Origin: Yoonia sp. I 8.24
GTDB lineage: Bacteria; Pseudomonadota; Alphaproteobacteria; Rhodobacterales; Rhodobacteraceae
NCBI RefSeq assembly: GCF_022096995.1
Contig: NZ_JACXGQ010000004.1
Span: 248,001-312,000 of the forward strand
Direction: 5' to 3'
Length of the DNA: 64,000 nt
Every line of letters starts with the position of its first letter. The stretch's first letter is position 1. Of the stretch, positions 54,917 through 62,937 are shown piece after piece. The position numbers and the translations under genes were made by a program. The notes below the pieces were generated by a model. It was not told where the DNA came from, searched no databases, and saw only the letters and a program-made list of their open reading frames with translations.

Positions 54917-55435
54917 TTAGAGGCCGAGTTGCTGCGCGTAGAACAGCTCGATTGTATTGAGTTCAGGAAGCGATACAGCCAAGACCCGCGTTGCCACTAA
55001 GTAAAGTGCCATAGGGCCAATCACGGCGATCGCAATAATTTGTAGGGCAGATCGGTTTCCCGAAAGTACGGACACCATGATAATCGTGAGCGCGGACGAT
55101 ATGAAAAAGCCCAATGGCACCATCGCCAAGGCGTAAAACAGCATAAAGGCAAACAACATCACGCCGCGCCCAATGGCCTGCCAATCCGTACCCGCGTCCT
55201 CTGGTGTTTCTGCTTCATCGACATTTGAAAAATACAAAACGATGCCAGAAAGCACCGCCAAAACGCCAAGAACCAAAGTTGGAAATAGGCTCGGTGTGAT
55301 CGCAGTGAGCATCCGCCCCATCAGAACTTTTGGCGCAGCAACAAGCTGCCCCATGCACACGACAGCCAGCACTGAAAGCGCGGCAAACGCTAACAGCACC
55401 CACCTCTCAGCGGACATATTTATATTTGCAATCAC
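54917..55435 (-). CDS. tctB: Tripartite tricarboxylate transporter small membrane subunit
   Basis: A TctB-like protein of 172 residues with four hydrophobic segments (about 10-30, 42-63, 88-120 and 130-152) and a DUF1468 layout. The start is set by GGAGGG four bases ahead of the GTG at 55435; the ATG at 55417 has no ribosome site, and the 55546 ATG would add a polar extension. It is the first gene of the TTT operon, with a LysR-type box about 155 bases upstream. Confidence 0.82.
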   Translation of the reverse strand: MIANINMSAERWVLLAFAALSVLAVVCMGQLVAAPKVLMGRMLTAITPSLFPTLVLGVLAVLSGIVLYFSNVDEAETPEDAGTDWQAIGRGVMLFAFMLFYALAMVPLGFFISSALTIIMVSVLSGNRSALQIIAIAVIGPMALYLVATRVLAVSLPELNTIELFYAQQLGL

Positions 55436-55587
55436 ATCACCCTCCCCGGTGTGGACTTGGCTGCGCTGCTCATACAGCGCGCCGGTCTCCCATCTGCCGT
55501 CATGACTCTCCCAATCATTCCGGCGTGTTTTTAAGATCGTAACCAAAGCTGCAGTAGGAAAACAACGCGTGGTTACTTATGGTCGGA

Positions 55588-55602
55588 ATCAGAAAAAATG
55601 AT
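55588..55602. promoter_or_regulatory. LysR-type operator box upstream of tctBAC
   Basis: ATCAGAAAAAATGAT has the ATC-N9-GAT and T-N11-A form of LysR boxes and is nearly identical to the box at 58715-58729. It lies between the tctB start and the lysR stop. Confidence 0.55.
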
Positions 55603-55667
55603 GGGTCTGAACCCGCTGTTTTATCCCTTTGAACCAAACGAAACTCTTGGGTGTTTTCACGGCCAAA

Positions 55668-56600
55668 CTATGCAACCGAGAAGCGTTCACGCACATCGGC
55701 GCAACTCTTTCTAATCATGTGACAAAGTAGCTCTCCGAAGGCAGAAGTCGCGGTTGATTTTGCGCGCGTTTCTGGTTCGATGAGCAGATAATCAACGGTC
55801 AAAATAGGGTCCCGGATTGGGGATAATTTTGCCTTTGGATCATCAAATTTTGAGATGCATAAACAGCCTGGCAAAATTGACGCGTAATTGCCGCGCTCCA
55901 GCAGGTCAAAAGTCGTCATCATACTGTCCAACTGCAAGATCGCATGTTTCGACTGACACGTATTTTCAAGGTATTGATCGATCCCTTTGCGGCGCGCGTT
56001 ACCTGTCCCTGGCAGTACGAGATTCAGAGGTGGGGCCGTCGCGAGATGGGTAAAGCCGTCAGTAGCTTTGCCATCCAGATTGCTTTCAACAAGCAGTTCC
56101 AAATCAGTATCGACATGCGAACTGCGGATGCCTACAGGCAAAGGGCCTGCTGGCACAACGGCGAAATCAAGTTCTTCGTCGGCCACGCGCCGAGTTAGCG
56201 TTTCGCTATAGCCTTCGCTGATTTGTACATCCACATAGGGGAATTTTTCCGAAAACTCCATCAAGGTAGGCCCAAGGACAGACCGCGCGAAGGTCGGCAT
56301 AATGCCGGCACGTACACTCCCAACCAGATGCCCGCGATGGGCCGACACGTCGTTTTGCAGTTCATCCATTTCGCGCAGAACACGTATCGCACGACGGTAG
56401 ACCAAATCGCCCATTTTGGTCGGCACAACGCCTGCGGAATTCCGTTCGAATAGGGGCATTCCAACGCGATCTTCGAATTCGCGGATCTGCATGCTGACAC
56501 CCGACTGGGTCGCGTTCACCTGATGTGCTGCGGCCGTGATCGAACCGACGTTATAAACGGCAACGAAGTAACGCAGTTGTTGGGTCTTGATATTTCGCAT
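55668..56600 (-). CDS. LysR family transcriptional regulator
   Basis: A 310-residue LysR regulator. The N-terminal helix-turn-helix reads FVAVYNVGSITAAAHQVNATQSGVSMQIREFEDRVGMPLFERN (about 12-54). A C-terminal substrate-binding domain begins near 95 (GSVRAGIMPTFARSVLGP). It lies between the tctBAC genes and the hydrolase/monooxygenase genes. Near-identical LysR boxes in front of tctB and between the LLM and Gfo/Idh genes make it the likely joint regulator of the catabolic region. Confidence 0.88.
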   Translation of the reverse strand: MRNIKTQQLRYFVAVYNVGSITAAAHQVNATQSGVSMQIREFEDRVGMPLFERNSAGVVPTKMGDLVYRRAIRVLREMDELQNDVSAHRGHLVGSVRAGIMPTFARSVLGPTLMEFSEKFPYVDVQISEGYSETLTRRVADEELDFAVVPAGPLPVGIRSSHVDTDLELLVESNLDGKATDGFTHLATAPPLNLVLPGTGNARRKGIDQYLENTCQSKHAILQLDSMMTTFDLLERGNYASILPGCLCISKFDDPKAKLSPIRDPILTVDYLLIEPETRAKSTATSAFGELLCHMIRKSCADVRERFSVA

Positions 56601-56712
56601 ACTGGAAAAGCCCCTAGTGCTGACGCTGAATGCGCCACGTTAAACTAGCTGGAACTGCGCATTCCATCAATGGCTTGCGGCGGCGGGCCGTTAGACAGGC
56701 CCGCCCCGGTTA

Positions 56713-57519
56713 TTAGCATCCTAAAAAGGCGCATATCTCATTTTTGAACGCTTGCGGTTGTTCGAGGTTCGACAGATGCGCCGCATCCGCGATGACCTTG
56801 AATGTGCCATTGGGTGTGGCGTCAGCCATTGCTTGCATAACGGCGACGGGTGCCGCGACATCTTGTGCGCCCGTCATGAACAACGCGTCATGCGTAAGCC
56901 CTGACAATGACGGCAAAACGTCCAATGACTGCAAGCAGCGCGCCGTCCCTTCATACCCTATGGAGGCCGTGGCGTTGAACATATCACGTACGACATCCAG
57001 CTTGGGCTTATTCGCCCCATCCGCAAGGAAACTTTCGGTAAACCAGCGGGTTAACGTCGGCTCACAAAGCGCTGCCAGATTTTCATTATGCAATTTCGCA
57101 ATATTACCGTCCCATATCGCTTTATACGGGTCGGGCGCATCTGCGCGGGCGTCACAACAAACAATCCGGTTCACACGGTCCGGGTGATGTACCGCCAATG
57201 CCAATGCAGTCATTCCACCAAGCGAGACACCAAGAACATCAGCTTTTGCGATACCCACATGATCCATCAGCGCGATCAGATCACCGACCAGCTGCGGGAA
57301 ACTGTAGGGTGGTTGGCTAGCGGTGCTTTGCCCGTGCCCACGTGTATCATAGCGCAAAACGCGAAACGTTTTTGCCAAATATGATGCTTCATAGTCAAAT
57401 AAGCGCATATCGGTCGCCAGCGAATTGGAACAGATGATCCAATCACCATTGGCAGGGCCGTCAATTTGATAGGCCAGCTTAACGCCGTCAGATAGCTCTA
57501 GAAAATTCACATTAGCCAT
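56713..57519 (-). CDS. Alpha/beta hydrolase, 3-oxoadipate enol-lactonase-like
   Basis: A 268-residue alpha/beta hydrolase. The nucleophile elbow GVSLGGMTAL (Ser near 100), an acid in the TGAQDVAAP loop, and the catalytic His in DAAHLSNLEQP near the C-terminus complete the triad. It resembles PcaD-type enol-lactonases. It overlaps the LLM monooxygenase stop by one base, so the pair is translated together. A lactone or ester formed by the monooxygenase is the plausible substrate (inference). Confidence 0.85.
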   Translation of the reverse strand: MANVNFLELSDGVKLAYQIDGPANGDWIICSNSLATDMRLFDYEASYLAKTFRVLRYDTRGHGQSTASQPPYSFPQLVGDLIALMDHVGIAKADVLGVSLGGMTALALAVHHPDRVNRIVCCDARADAPDPYKAIWDGNIAKLHNENLAALCEPTLTRWFTESFLADGANKPKLDVVRDMFNATASIGYEGTARCLQSLDVLPSLSGLTHDALFMTGAQDVAAPVAVMQAMADATPNGTFKVIADAAHLSNLEQPQAFKNEICAFLGC

Positions 57520-58625
57520 CAGGTATTTTCCAACGTCAAAGCGCCAAGCGCTGCATTAACCTTTGGCAGCACTTTTTCCGCCGTCAGGATCATAGAACGA
57601 CGCCCCAATTCGCGGTCTGCCCAGTCGTGACCTGCATAGACGAGCTTGCCAAAGTGGCCGATTTCGTCATGGAATTCCAATACCTGATCAGCAACGCTTT
57701 CAGGATCGCCATAGATCACCAACCGGTCCATCACGTAGTCCAATGTCACGTCATCATCGGGCATGTTTTGATCTTCTTTGAAAAGATTCAAACGTCCGCC
57801 CGCCCGCATTTTGGTCAATAGCTGACTATAGTAAAACACATAGGGGCTATCTGGATCACGCGCATAGGCTTTGGCCGTTGCCATATCTTCGGCAACACAG
57901 ATGTTCTTTGCAACGCTCCAGTTATTGAAATCAGCCTTCCGGCCACCCTGTTCGCAGCCCTCTACATAGTTGGGCCAATGGGTCTTCACCCATTTAGGCA
58001 GCAAGAAGTTCGCAGAAATGGGCTCCCACCCGCGCGCGGCCATCGCTGTCACCCCTTTTGAAAACGGGGCAACGACGGTCCCAACGATGGGGGGATGTGG
58101 ATCCTGATAGGGCTTGATCACAGTGCCTTGCCCGATCTCGGGGATCATTGTCTTTTCAGTCGAAACCTCAAAAAATTCACCCTTTAGATTATAAGGCGCT
58201 TCGCCTTCCCAAATCTGAAGCACCATATTGATGCATTCGATGAACATCTTGTTGCGATCATTATCAAGGTTGCCGAAAATTTCTGCGTCCGACATCAGCC
58301 CGCCGGGCGAGATACCGAAATTCATCCGGCCTTTGGTCATGTGGTCAAGCATCGCCACTTCGGCAGCCACCCGCGCAGGGTGCGAATTTGGCAGGTTCAC
58401 GGTTCCCGTACCAAGCCGAATATTTTTCGTCTCATAGGCAAGGCTCGCCATAAATGCGACGGTAGACGTAATCACCTCTGCAAGATCGGTCGTATGCTCA
58501 CCGCAATAACCTTCGACGAACCCAAGCTCATCCGCGAGAATAAAAGCTTCGCGGTCTTCTTGCAGGCTTTGTGAAATCGATTTCCCAACCGGGTGTATCG
58601 GCATCGTGAAAAAAGAAAGCTCCAT
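57519..58625 (-). CDS. Luciferase-like (LLM class) flavin-dependent monooxygenase
   Basis: A bacterial-luciferase-family monooxygenase of 368 residues using reduced flavin and O2. The N-terminal MELSFFTMPIHPVG, EHTTDLAEVITSTVAFMASLA, LGTGTVNLPNSHPARVAAEVAMLDHMTKGRMNFGISPG and C-terminal VIYGDPESVADQVLEF are family segments. It needs a reductase; one is encoded at 61788. Substrates in this group include terpenoids, nitriloacetate-like compounds and alkanals, so the substrate is open. It is the first gene of a two-gene operon with the hydrolase. Confidence 0.88.
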   Translation of the reverse strand: MELSFFTMPIHPVGKSISQSLQEDREAFILADELGFVEGYCGEHTTDLAEVITSTVAFMASLAYETKNIRLGTGTVNLPNSHPARVAAEVAMLDHMTKGRMNFGISPGGLMSDAEIFGNLDNDRNKMFIECINMVLQIWEGEAPYNLKGEFFEVSTEKTMIPEIGQGTVIKPYQDPHPPIVGTVVAPFSKGVTAMAARGWEPISANFLLPKWVKTHWPNYVEGCEQGGRKADFNNWSVAKNICVAEDMATAKAYARDPDSPYVFYYSQLLTKMRAGGRLNLFKEDQNMPDDDVTLDYVMDRLVIYGDPESVADQVLEFHDEIGHFGKLVYAGHDWADRELGRRSMILTAEKVLPKVNAALGALTLENT

Positions 58626-58712
58626 CTGTCCCTCCCAAGGATGTCAAGCAATGTTGGCGGCTAGATTGACCGTCTCGGGCCAACAGGGAAAACGATGCTT
58701 TGTTATGGCTAC

Positions 58713-58783
58713 AATCAGAAAATCTGATTGCCATCGCGGGTTAAATGCATTGGCATAGGTCAGAGTGAGCAATCAGATTTTCT
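58713..58783. promoter_or_regulatory. LysR-type operators between LLM monooxygenase and Gfo/Idh genes
   Basis: A perfect palindrome CAATCAGA-AAA-TCTGATTG at 58713-58731 contains ATC-N9-GAT. A second, half-conserved copy lies inverted at 58770-58783 (CAATCAGATTTTCT), identical over 14 bases to the reverse complement of the first site. The pair fits the recognition plus activation sites of a LysR regulator serving both divergent operons. Confidence 0.65.
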
Positions 58784-58877
58784 ACTTGCCCCTATAAGTT
58801 TTGATGAGTTGCAAGGCCTTGCCGTTCGCCATCTATTCGGTTTGGTATGCTGTCGTATCACAAGGGGGGAGCCTAGG

Positions 58878-59885
58878 ATGTCTGACAAATTTACGGTTGC
58901 GATTGCCGGTTTTGGATGGTGGGGGCGCCATATGGTGAAACGGCTCGCGACTTCGCCAGACATTGATGTTCTTGCGGTGATCGAACCAAACACGGCTAAT
59001 CATGCCGATATCATCGCCGCCGGTGTTGATGCTTGCGCCGATTTCGAAACCGTACTTGCCCGTCCCGATATCGATGCCGTGATCCTGACGACCCCGAACC
59101 CTGTCCACGAAGAACAAGTAACCATGTGCGCCGCCGCCGGAAAGCACGTCTTTTGTGAAAAGCCACTTGGGCTAACGGGCCCCAGTGCAAAACGGTCCGT
59201 GCAAGCCTGTATTGACGCTGGCGTGACCTTGGGCATTGGCCACGAACGCCGGTTTGAGCCGGGATTAGAGGCGCTGAAAGCTGAAATCGACAAAGGCGGG
59301 CTTGGTACGATCATGCATGCCGAAGCCGCATTCAGCCACGATAAGCTGATCAATGTACCCGCGGGCGATTGGCGGACCTCCAAAGCCGTGAGCCCCGCAG
59401 GCGGCATGACCGCGATGGGCATCCATCTGACTGATTTGCTCATCTCATTCTTTGGCCCAGTCGAAACTGTACAAGCGATGACGGCGGATCGGTCGCTAGG
59501 CTGGGAAACCGGGGATTTGGTCACTGTGCAGCTTGGCTTCAAAGCCGGGATGACAGCAACCCTAAGCGCGGTTTTACATACACCCCACTTCATCCGCATG
59601 CATGTGTTCGGGACCGAAAAATGGATCGAAGTCCGCAACGATTCGCACCCAGACACCCCCGGCGGCAAGGTCAGCTATGTCGAAGCGGTCACTGGCCAAC
59701 CGCACCGTGAACAGGTTTTTGAATGGACCGATGCCGTCGTTGACAATCTGAACGCATTTCGCGAGGCATGTCAGGGCACAGCACCTTATCGTTTTAGCCA
59801 TGAAGAAATGATTCACAACATCGAAGTCTTAGATGCGATCGCCCAGTCTGCAGAGACCCGCGAAACCATCCATATGGGATCTTAA
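58878..59885 (+). CDS. Gfo/Idh/MocA family oxidoreductase (BKACE operon)
   Basis: A 335-residue NAD(P)-dependent dehydrogenase. It has an N-terminal Rossmann VAIAGFGWWGRHMV near residue 8, CEKPLG near 95 and GMTAMGIHLTDLLISFFGP in the C-terminal domain. GGGGGGA lies ahead of the ATG at 58878; the open frame to 58728 crosses the LysR operator. It heads a plus-strand operon with the BKACE and AEC genes (1-base and 9-base gaps). It is a diverged relative of the enzyme at 51245. Substrate unknown. Confidence 0.85.
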   Translation: MSDKFTVAIAGFGWWGRHMVKRLATSPDIDVLAVIEPNTANHADIIAAGVDACADFETVLARPDIDAVILTTPNPVHEEQVTMCAAAGKHVFCEKPLGLTGPSAKRSVQACIDAGVTLGIGHERRFEPGLEALKAEIDKGGLGTIMHAEAAFSHDKLINVPAGDWRTSKAVSPAGGMTAMGIHLTDLLISFFGPVETVQAMTADRSLGWETGDLVTVQLGFKAGMTATLSAVLHTPHFIRMHVFGTEKWIEVRNDSHPDTPGGKVSYVEAVTGQPHREQVFEWTDAVVDNLNAFREACQGTAPYRFSHEEMIHNIEVLDAIAQSAETRETIHMGS

Positions 59886-60665
59886 ATGCTCAACCTGCCG
59901 AAAATTATGGTCGCCCCAAACGGCGCACGCCGCACGCAAGCCGACCACCCCAAGCTGCCGGTCACGATTGACGAAACCGTCGAGACCTGTATCGCCTGTG
60001 CTGGTGAGGGGGCGACTGGCGCGCATTTGCACGTGCGCGACGACGCTGGCATCCATTCGTTGGACGCCGACCGTTATGCCCGTTTGCTGGAAAAGATAGA
60101 CACTGCCCTGCCCGACTTTTTTGCGCAAATCACAAGTGAAAGCGCAGGGCTGTATACCGCCGCAGATCAGCGCGATCTTATCCACGCGTTAAAGCCGCGT
60201 TCAATTTCCGTTGCCCTACGCGAATTCCTGCCCGATACCGCGACCCAATCCGCCGCAAAAGATTGCTATCATTGGGCGCATGAAAACGGCGTTACAATTC
60301 AACATATTTGCTATAGCCGCGATGAGCTTGATCGGCTGCTCGGATTTATGAACGACGGTATCATTCCAGGTACGCACCACCATGTGCAGCTTGTTTTAGG
60401 GTCCTATGACGGGACCAAGATCAGCCGTCCCGAAGACATCGCAAGTTTTGCTGCACCACTTATCACGCCGACGGGTGGGGCATCCTTTGACTGGATGATG
60501 TGCGCTTTTGGGACTGCCGAAACAGACTGCCTGTTGCGCACGTTTGAATTAGGTGGGAAAGCTCGGATCGGGTTCGAAAATTCGCTTTGGAATGCCGATG
60601 GATCTGGTGCAAAAAACAATGCAGAGCGTGTGCGTGAATTGGTCTCGCGGATGACCGCAAACTAA
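59886..60665 (+). CDS. Beta-keto acid cleavage enzyme (BKACE, DUF849)
   Basis: A BKACE-family enzyme of 259 residues. The Zn-binding HLHVRD (near 48) and the N-terminal KIMVAPNGARRTQADHPKLP...IDETVE pattern are family marks. HHHVQLVLGS near 160 holds further ligands. BKACEs condense a beta-keto acid with acetyl-CoA to give acetoacetate and a new CoA ester, as first shown for 3-keto-5-aminohexanoate. It directly follows the Gfo/Idh gene, suggesting the dehydrogenase makes its keto acid. The natural substrate is unknown. Confidence 0.85.
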   Translation: MLNLPKIMVAPNGARRTQADHPKLPVTIDETVETCIACAGEGATGAHLHVRDDAGIHSLDADRYARLLEKIDTALPDFFAQITSESAGLYTAADQRDLIHALKPRSISVALREFLPDTATQSAAKDCYHWAHENGVTIQHICYSRDELDRLLGFMNDGIIPGTHHHVQLVLGSYDGTKISRPEDIASFAAPLITPTGGASFDWMMCAFGTAETDCLLRTFELGGKARIGFENSLWNADGSGAKNNAERVRELVSRMTAN

Positions 60666-60674
60666 AGGGCAAAC

Positions 60675-61574
60675 ATGGACCTGATCCAACTCAAGGCGCT
60701 GGCAGAAGTCCTTGCCCCAATCTGTCTTATCATCACGATTGGGTTTTTCCTGCAAAGATCATCGGCAAAGGTCGATGTCACAAGTATCAGCCGCCTTATT
60801 ATGCTGGTGGGCACGCCAGCCTTGGTATTTTCTACGCTCACGACAACCGATCTTCCGACGCAAGTTTTGATGGACGTCTCGCTTGCTGCGCTTTGCACCT
60901 GCGGGTTAGCGATCATTTTCGCGCTGATTTGCCTCAAGCTTATTGGCAAACCGGTAAATACCTATCTGCCACCTTTAACGATGCCGAATTCCGGTAACCT
61001 TGGGCTGCCGCTTGTTCTGCTGGCCTTTGGCGCTGATGGGTTAGCTATCGGTGTGGCGTTCTATTTTGTCGTGGCCATCATCCAATACACCCTGATGCCG
61101 ATTGTCGTCGCCGGGGCGTTTTCGCCTAAAAGCCTTGTAAAGGAACCGCTCATCTGGGCCGTTATTGCGGCACTATTCGTCAAGTTTACGGGCGCGATGG
61201 TCCCCTTGATTATCGCCGACACCACCGAAATTTTGGGAGGTATGATGATCCCTGTCATGCTTGTCCTATTGGGGGCTGCGATTGCTGGTCTTGGGGTATC
61301 TGATCTGAAAACCGCGGCCACGCTGGCGCTCTTGCGGCTTGGCATTGGGTTGGCTGCCGGTCTTTGCACAATCTACATCCTTGGCGCGACAGGCATCGCT
61401 GCGGGGGCGATTTTTATTCTCTCTTCGATGCCATCAGCGGTGGTCACCTATGTCATTGCAGCGCGCTACGACCAAGGTCCGAAACGGGTTGCAGGGCTTG
61501 TGGTCATGTCAACCTTGTTAACCCTGATATGCCTGCCCCTATTGCTTTGGGTATCATTGCAATTAGCTGCCTAA
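60675..61574 (+). CDS. AEC (auxin efflux carrier) family transporter
   Basis: A membrane transporter of 299 residues with about ten hydrophobic segments, of the AEC/malonate-permease family. It has MLVGTPALVFSTL, the two half-repeat asparagine segment LPPLTMPNSGNLGLPLVLLAFG, and SSMPSAVVTYVIAARYDQG near the C-terminus. These carriers usually move carboxylates. It closes the three-gene operon with Gfo/Idh and BKACE and may export or import an acid of the pathway. Confidence 0.87.
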   Translation: MDLIQLKALAEVLAPICLIITIGFFLQRSSAKVDVTSISRLIMLVGTPALVFSTLTTTDLPTQVLMDVSLAALCTCGLAIIFALICLKLIGKPVNTYLPPLTMPNSGNLGLPLVLLAFGADGLAIGVAFYFVVAIIQYTLMPIVVAGAFSPKSLVKEPLIWAVIAALFVKFTGAMVPLIIADTTEILGGMMIPVMLVLLGAAIAGLGVSDLKTAATLALLRLGIGLAAGLCTIYILGATGIAAGAIFILSSMPSAVVTYVIAARYDQGPKRVAGLVVMSTLLTLICLPLLLWVSLQLAA

Positions 61575-61787
61575 GCCCATCACCGTTTCTTATAGGCCGC
61601 ATAAGCAACGATGTCTTTTTTCGTGTAGGCGGCCACTTTACGGTCATTCCATAGCAACGGTGGAGGAAGCCCGCGCTGAACACGCTATCAACCGCAGAAC
61701 CGACCCACTGTGTATTGATGTGCTTCCTCCTCCCAGACCATGACAACAATACTTCCGCACGGCAGCGGCAGATCAGGAGTGAACGCA

Positions 61788-62294
61788 ATGCAAACCGATG
61801 TCATTGAAAAGGCCCCGGCAATAGATCCCAAAGCCTTGCGGGATACATTGTCTTGCTTTCCAACCGGCGTTGCAATTGCGACGACGTCAGCGCGTGACGG
61901 CACACCGATTGGCGTCACGATCAGTTCGTTCAATTCCGTGTCGATGGACCCACCGCTTGTCTTGTGGAGCCTTGCAAGCAATGCGGGCAGCCTGCCCGAA
62001 TACATGGCGCACAAAGGCTTTGCGATCAATATTTTGTCCAGCGATCAGGTCGCATTGTGTAAGCTATTCTCAAGCCAAGAACGCGACCGTTTTGCGTCAT
62101 TGAACTGGATGCGAGGTATGCACGGGCTCCCGATTCTTGCCGGTTGTGCCGCGACGTTGGAATGCACCACCCATGCTGTGGTTGAAGGCGGGGATCATCA
62201 AATCATGATCGGTCGCGTCGAACAGCACGCATCTTTTGATCGGACGCCGTTGGTGTTTGGAAAAGGTCAGCTTGGCGCGTTTGCGACTGCATAA
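61788..62294 (+). CDS. Flavin reductase (HpaC/DIM6-like)
   Basis: A 168-residue FMN-binding flavin reductase. LSCFPTGVAIATT, TISSFNSVSMDPPLVLWSLA, GFAINILSSDQVALC and the C-terminal GDHQIMIGRVEQH match the HpaC-like family. GGAGTGA precedes the ATG at 61788. It probably supplies reduced flavin to the luciferase-like monooxygenase at 57519, the only such enzyme in the region. It is followed by a terminator shared with the cupin gene. Confidence 0.88.
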   Translation: MQTDVIEKAPAIDPKALRDTLSCFPTGVAIATTSARDGTPIGVTISSFNSVSMDPPLVLWSLASNAGSLPEYMAHKGFAINILSSDQVALCKLFSSQERDRFASLNWMRGMHGLPILAGCAATLECTTHAVVEGGDHQIMIGRVEQHASFDRTPLVFGKGQLGAFATA

Positions 62295-62303
62295 ACCGTA
62301 AAA

Positions 62304-62332
62304 AAACTGCGCGGCCGTAAGCCACGCAGTTT
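62304..62332. terminator. Bidirectional terminator after flavin reductase and cupin genes
   Basis: AAACTGCGCGGC (62304-62315) pairs with GCCACGCAGTTT (62321-62332) with one mismatch and a 5-base loop. An A run precedes it and TTTCTTTAG follows, so it can serve both convergent genes. Confidence 0.75.
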
Positions 62333-62358
62333 CTTTAGATTAACCGTTTTAGGCCTGC

Positions 62359-62937
62359 CTAGCGCGGCAGCCCCTTGCCTTTACCAGCCTCCATAACACC
62401 ATCAACAAGCACAAACATAATCGTGCAAGGTACAGTGCCACGATTGGCCCATGCGTGGTTGGTGCCGCGCTGCACAACCACGTCGCCCGCCTTCAGCAGT
62501 ACGTCATCTTCTTCATTGTCCATCAGCATCCAAATTTCGCCGTTCATGACAATGCCATAATCGACGGAATCCGTGCGGTGCATCCACGGGTGCCGTCCAC
62601 CTTGCACCACATTCGCGCCCGCGCCCATTTCAGCGAATGCCGCGGCGCCATCTTCGCTGGATAAGCGCGCCATCACTTCGGGGTCTTCTGGCATGAATTC
62701 AACACAGCGAAACACCGTGCCGTTTTGCGGCGGGTGCAGAATGAAATCACCCGTGCAGGTTTCCGTCGGGCCATCATATTCGGCTGGCGTTTGATCCGTC
62801 ATCCAAAAATTTGTCAGCCGCACACCCGGCCGATTTGGACGTTCTAGCTGTTGCGTCGCGATTTGATCGCTTTCAATGATCGCTGTGCCTTCGGCGTTAT
62901 GTCCGGTGACAACGCGGCGGTAGTCTTTGTGTTTCAT
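62359..62937 (-). CDS. Cupin domain protein
   Basis: A 192-residue cupin. The beta-barrel motif spans about residues 115-170, with HPWMHRTDSVDYGIVMNGEIWMLMD and VVVQRGTNHAWANRG, matching the G(X)5HXH-like and G(X)5PXG(X)2H patterns in relaxed form. It may bind a metal and act as an isomerase, dioxygenase or sensor; sequence does not decide. It overlaps the TRAP permease stop by 4 bases, so the two are co-translated. Confidence 0.8.
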   Translation of the reverse strand: MKHKDYRRVVTGHNAEGTAIIESDQIATQQLERPNRPGVRLTNFWMTDQTPAEYDGPTETCTGDFILHPPQNGTVFRCVEFMPEDPEVMARLSSEDGAAAFAEMGAGANVVQGGRHPWMHRTDSVDYGIVMNGEIWMLMDNEEDDVLLKAGDVVVQRGTNHAWANRGTVPCTIMFVLVDGVMEAGKGKGLPR

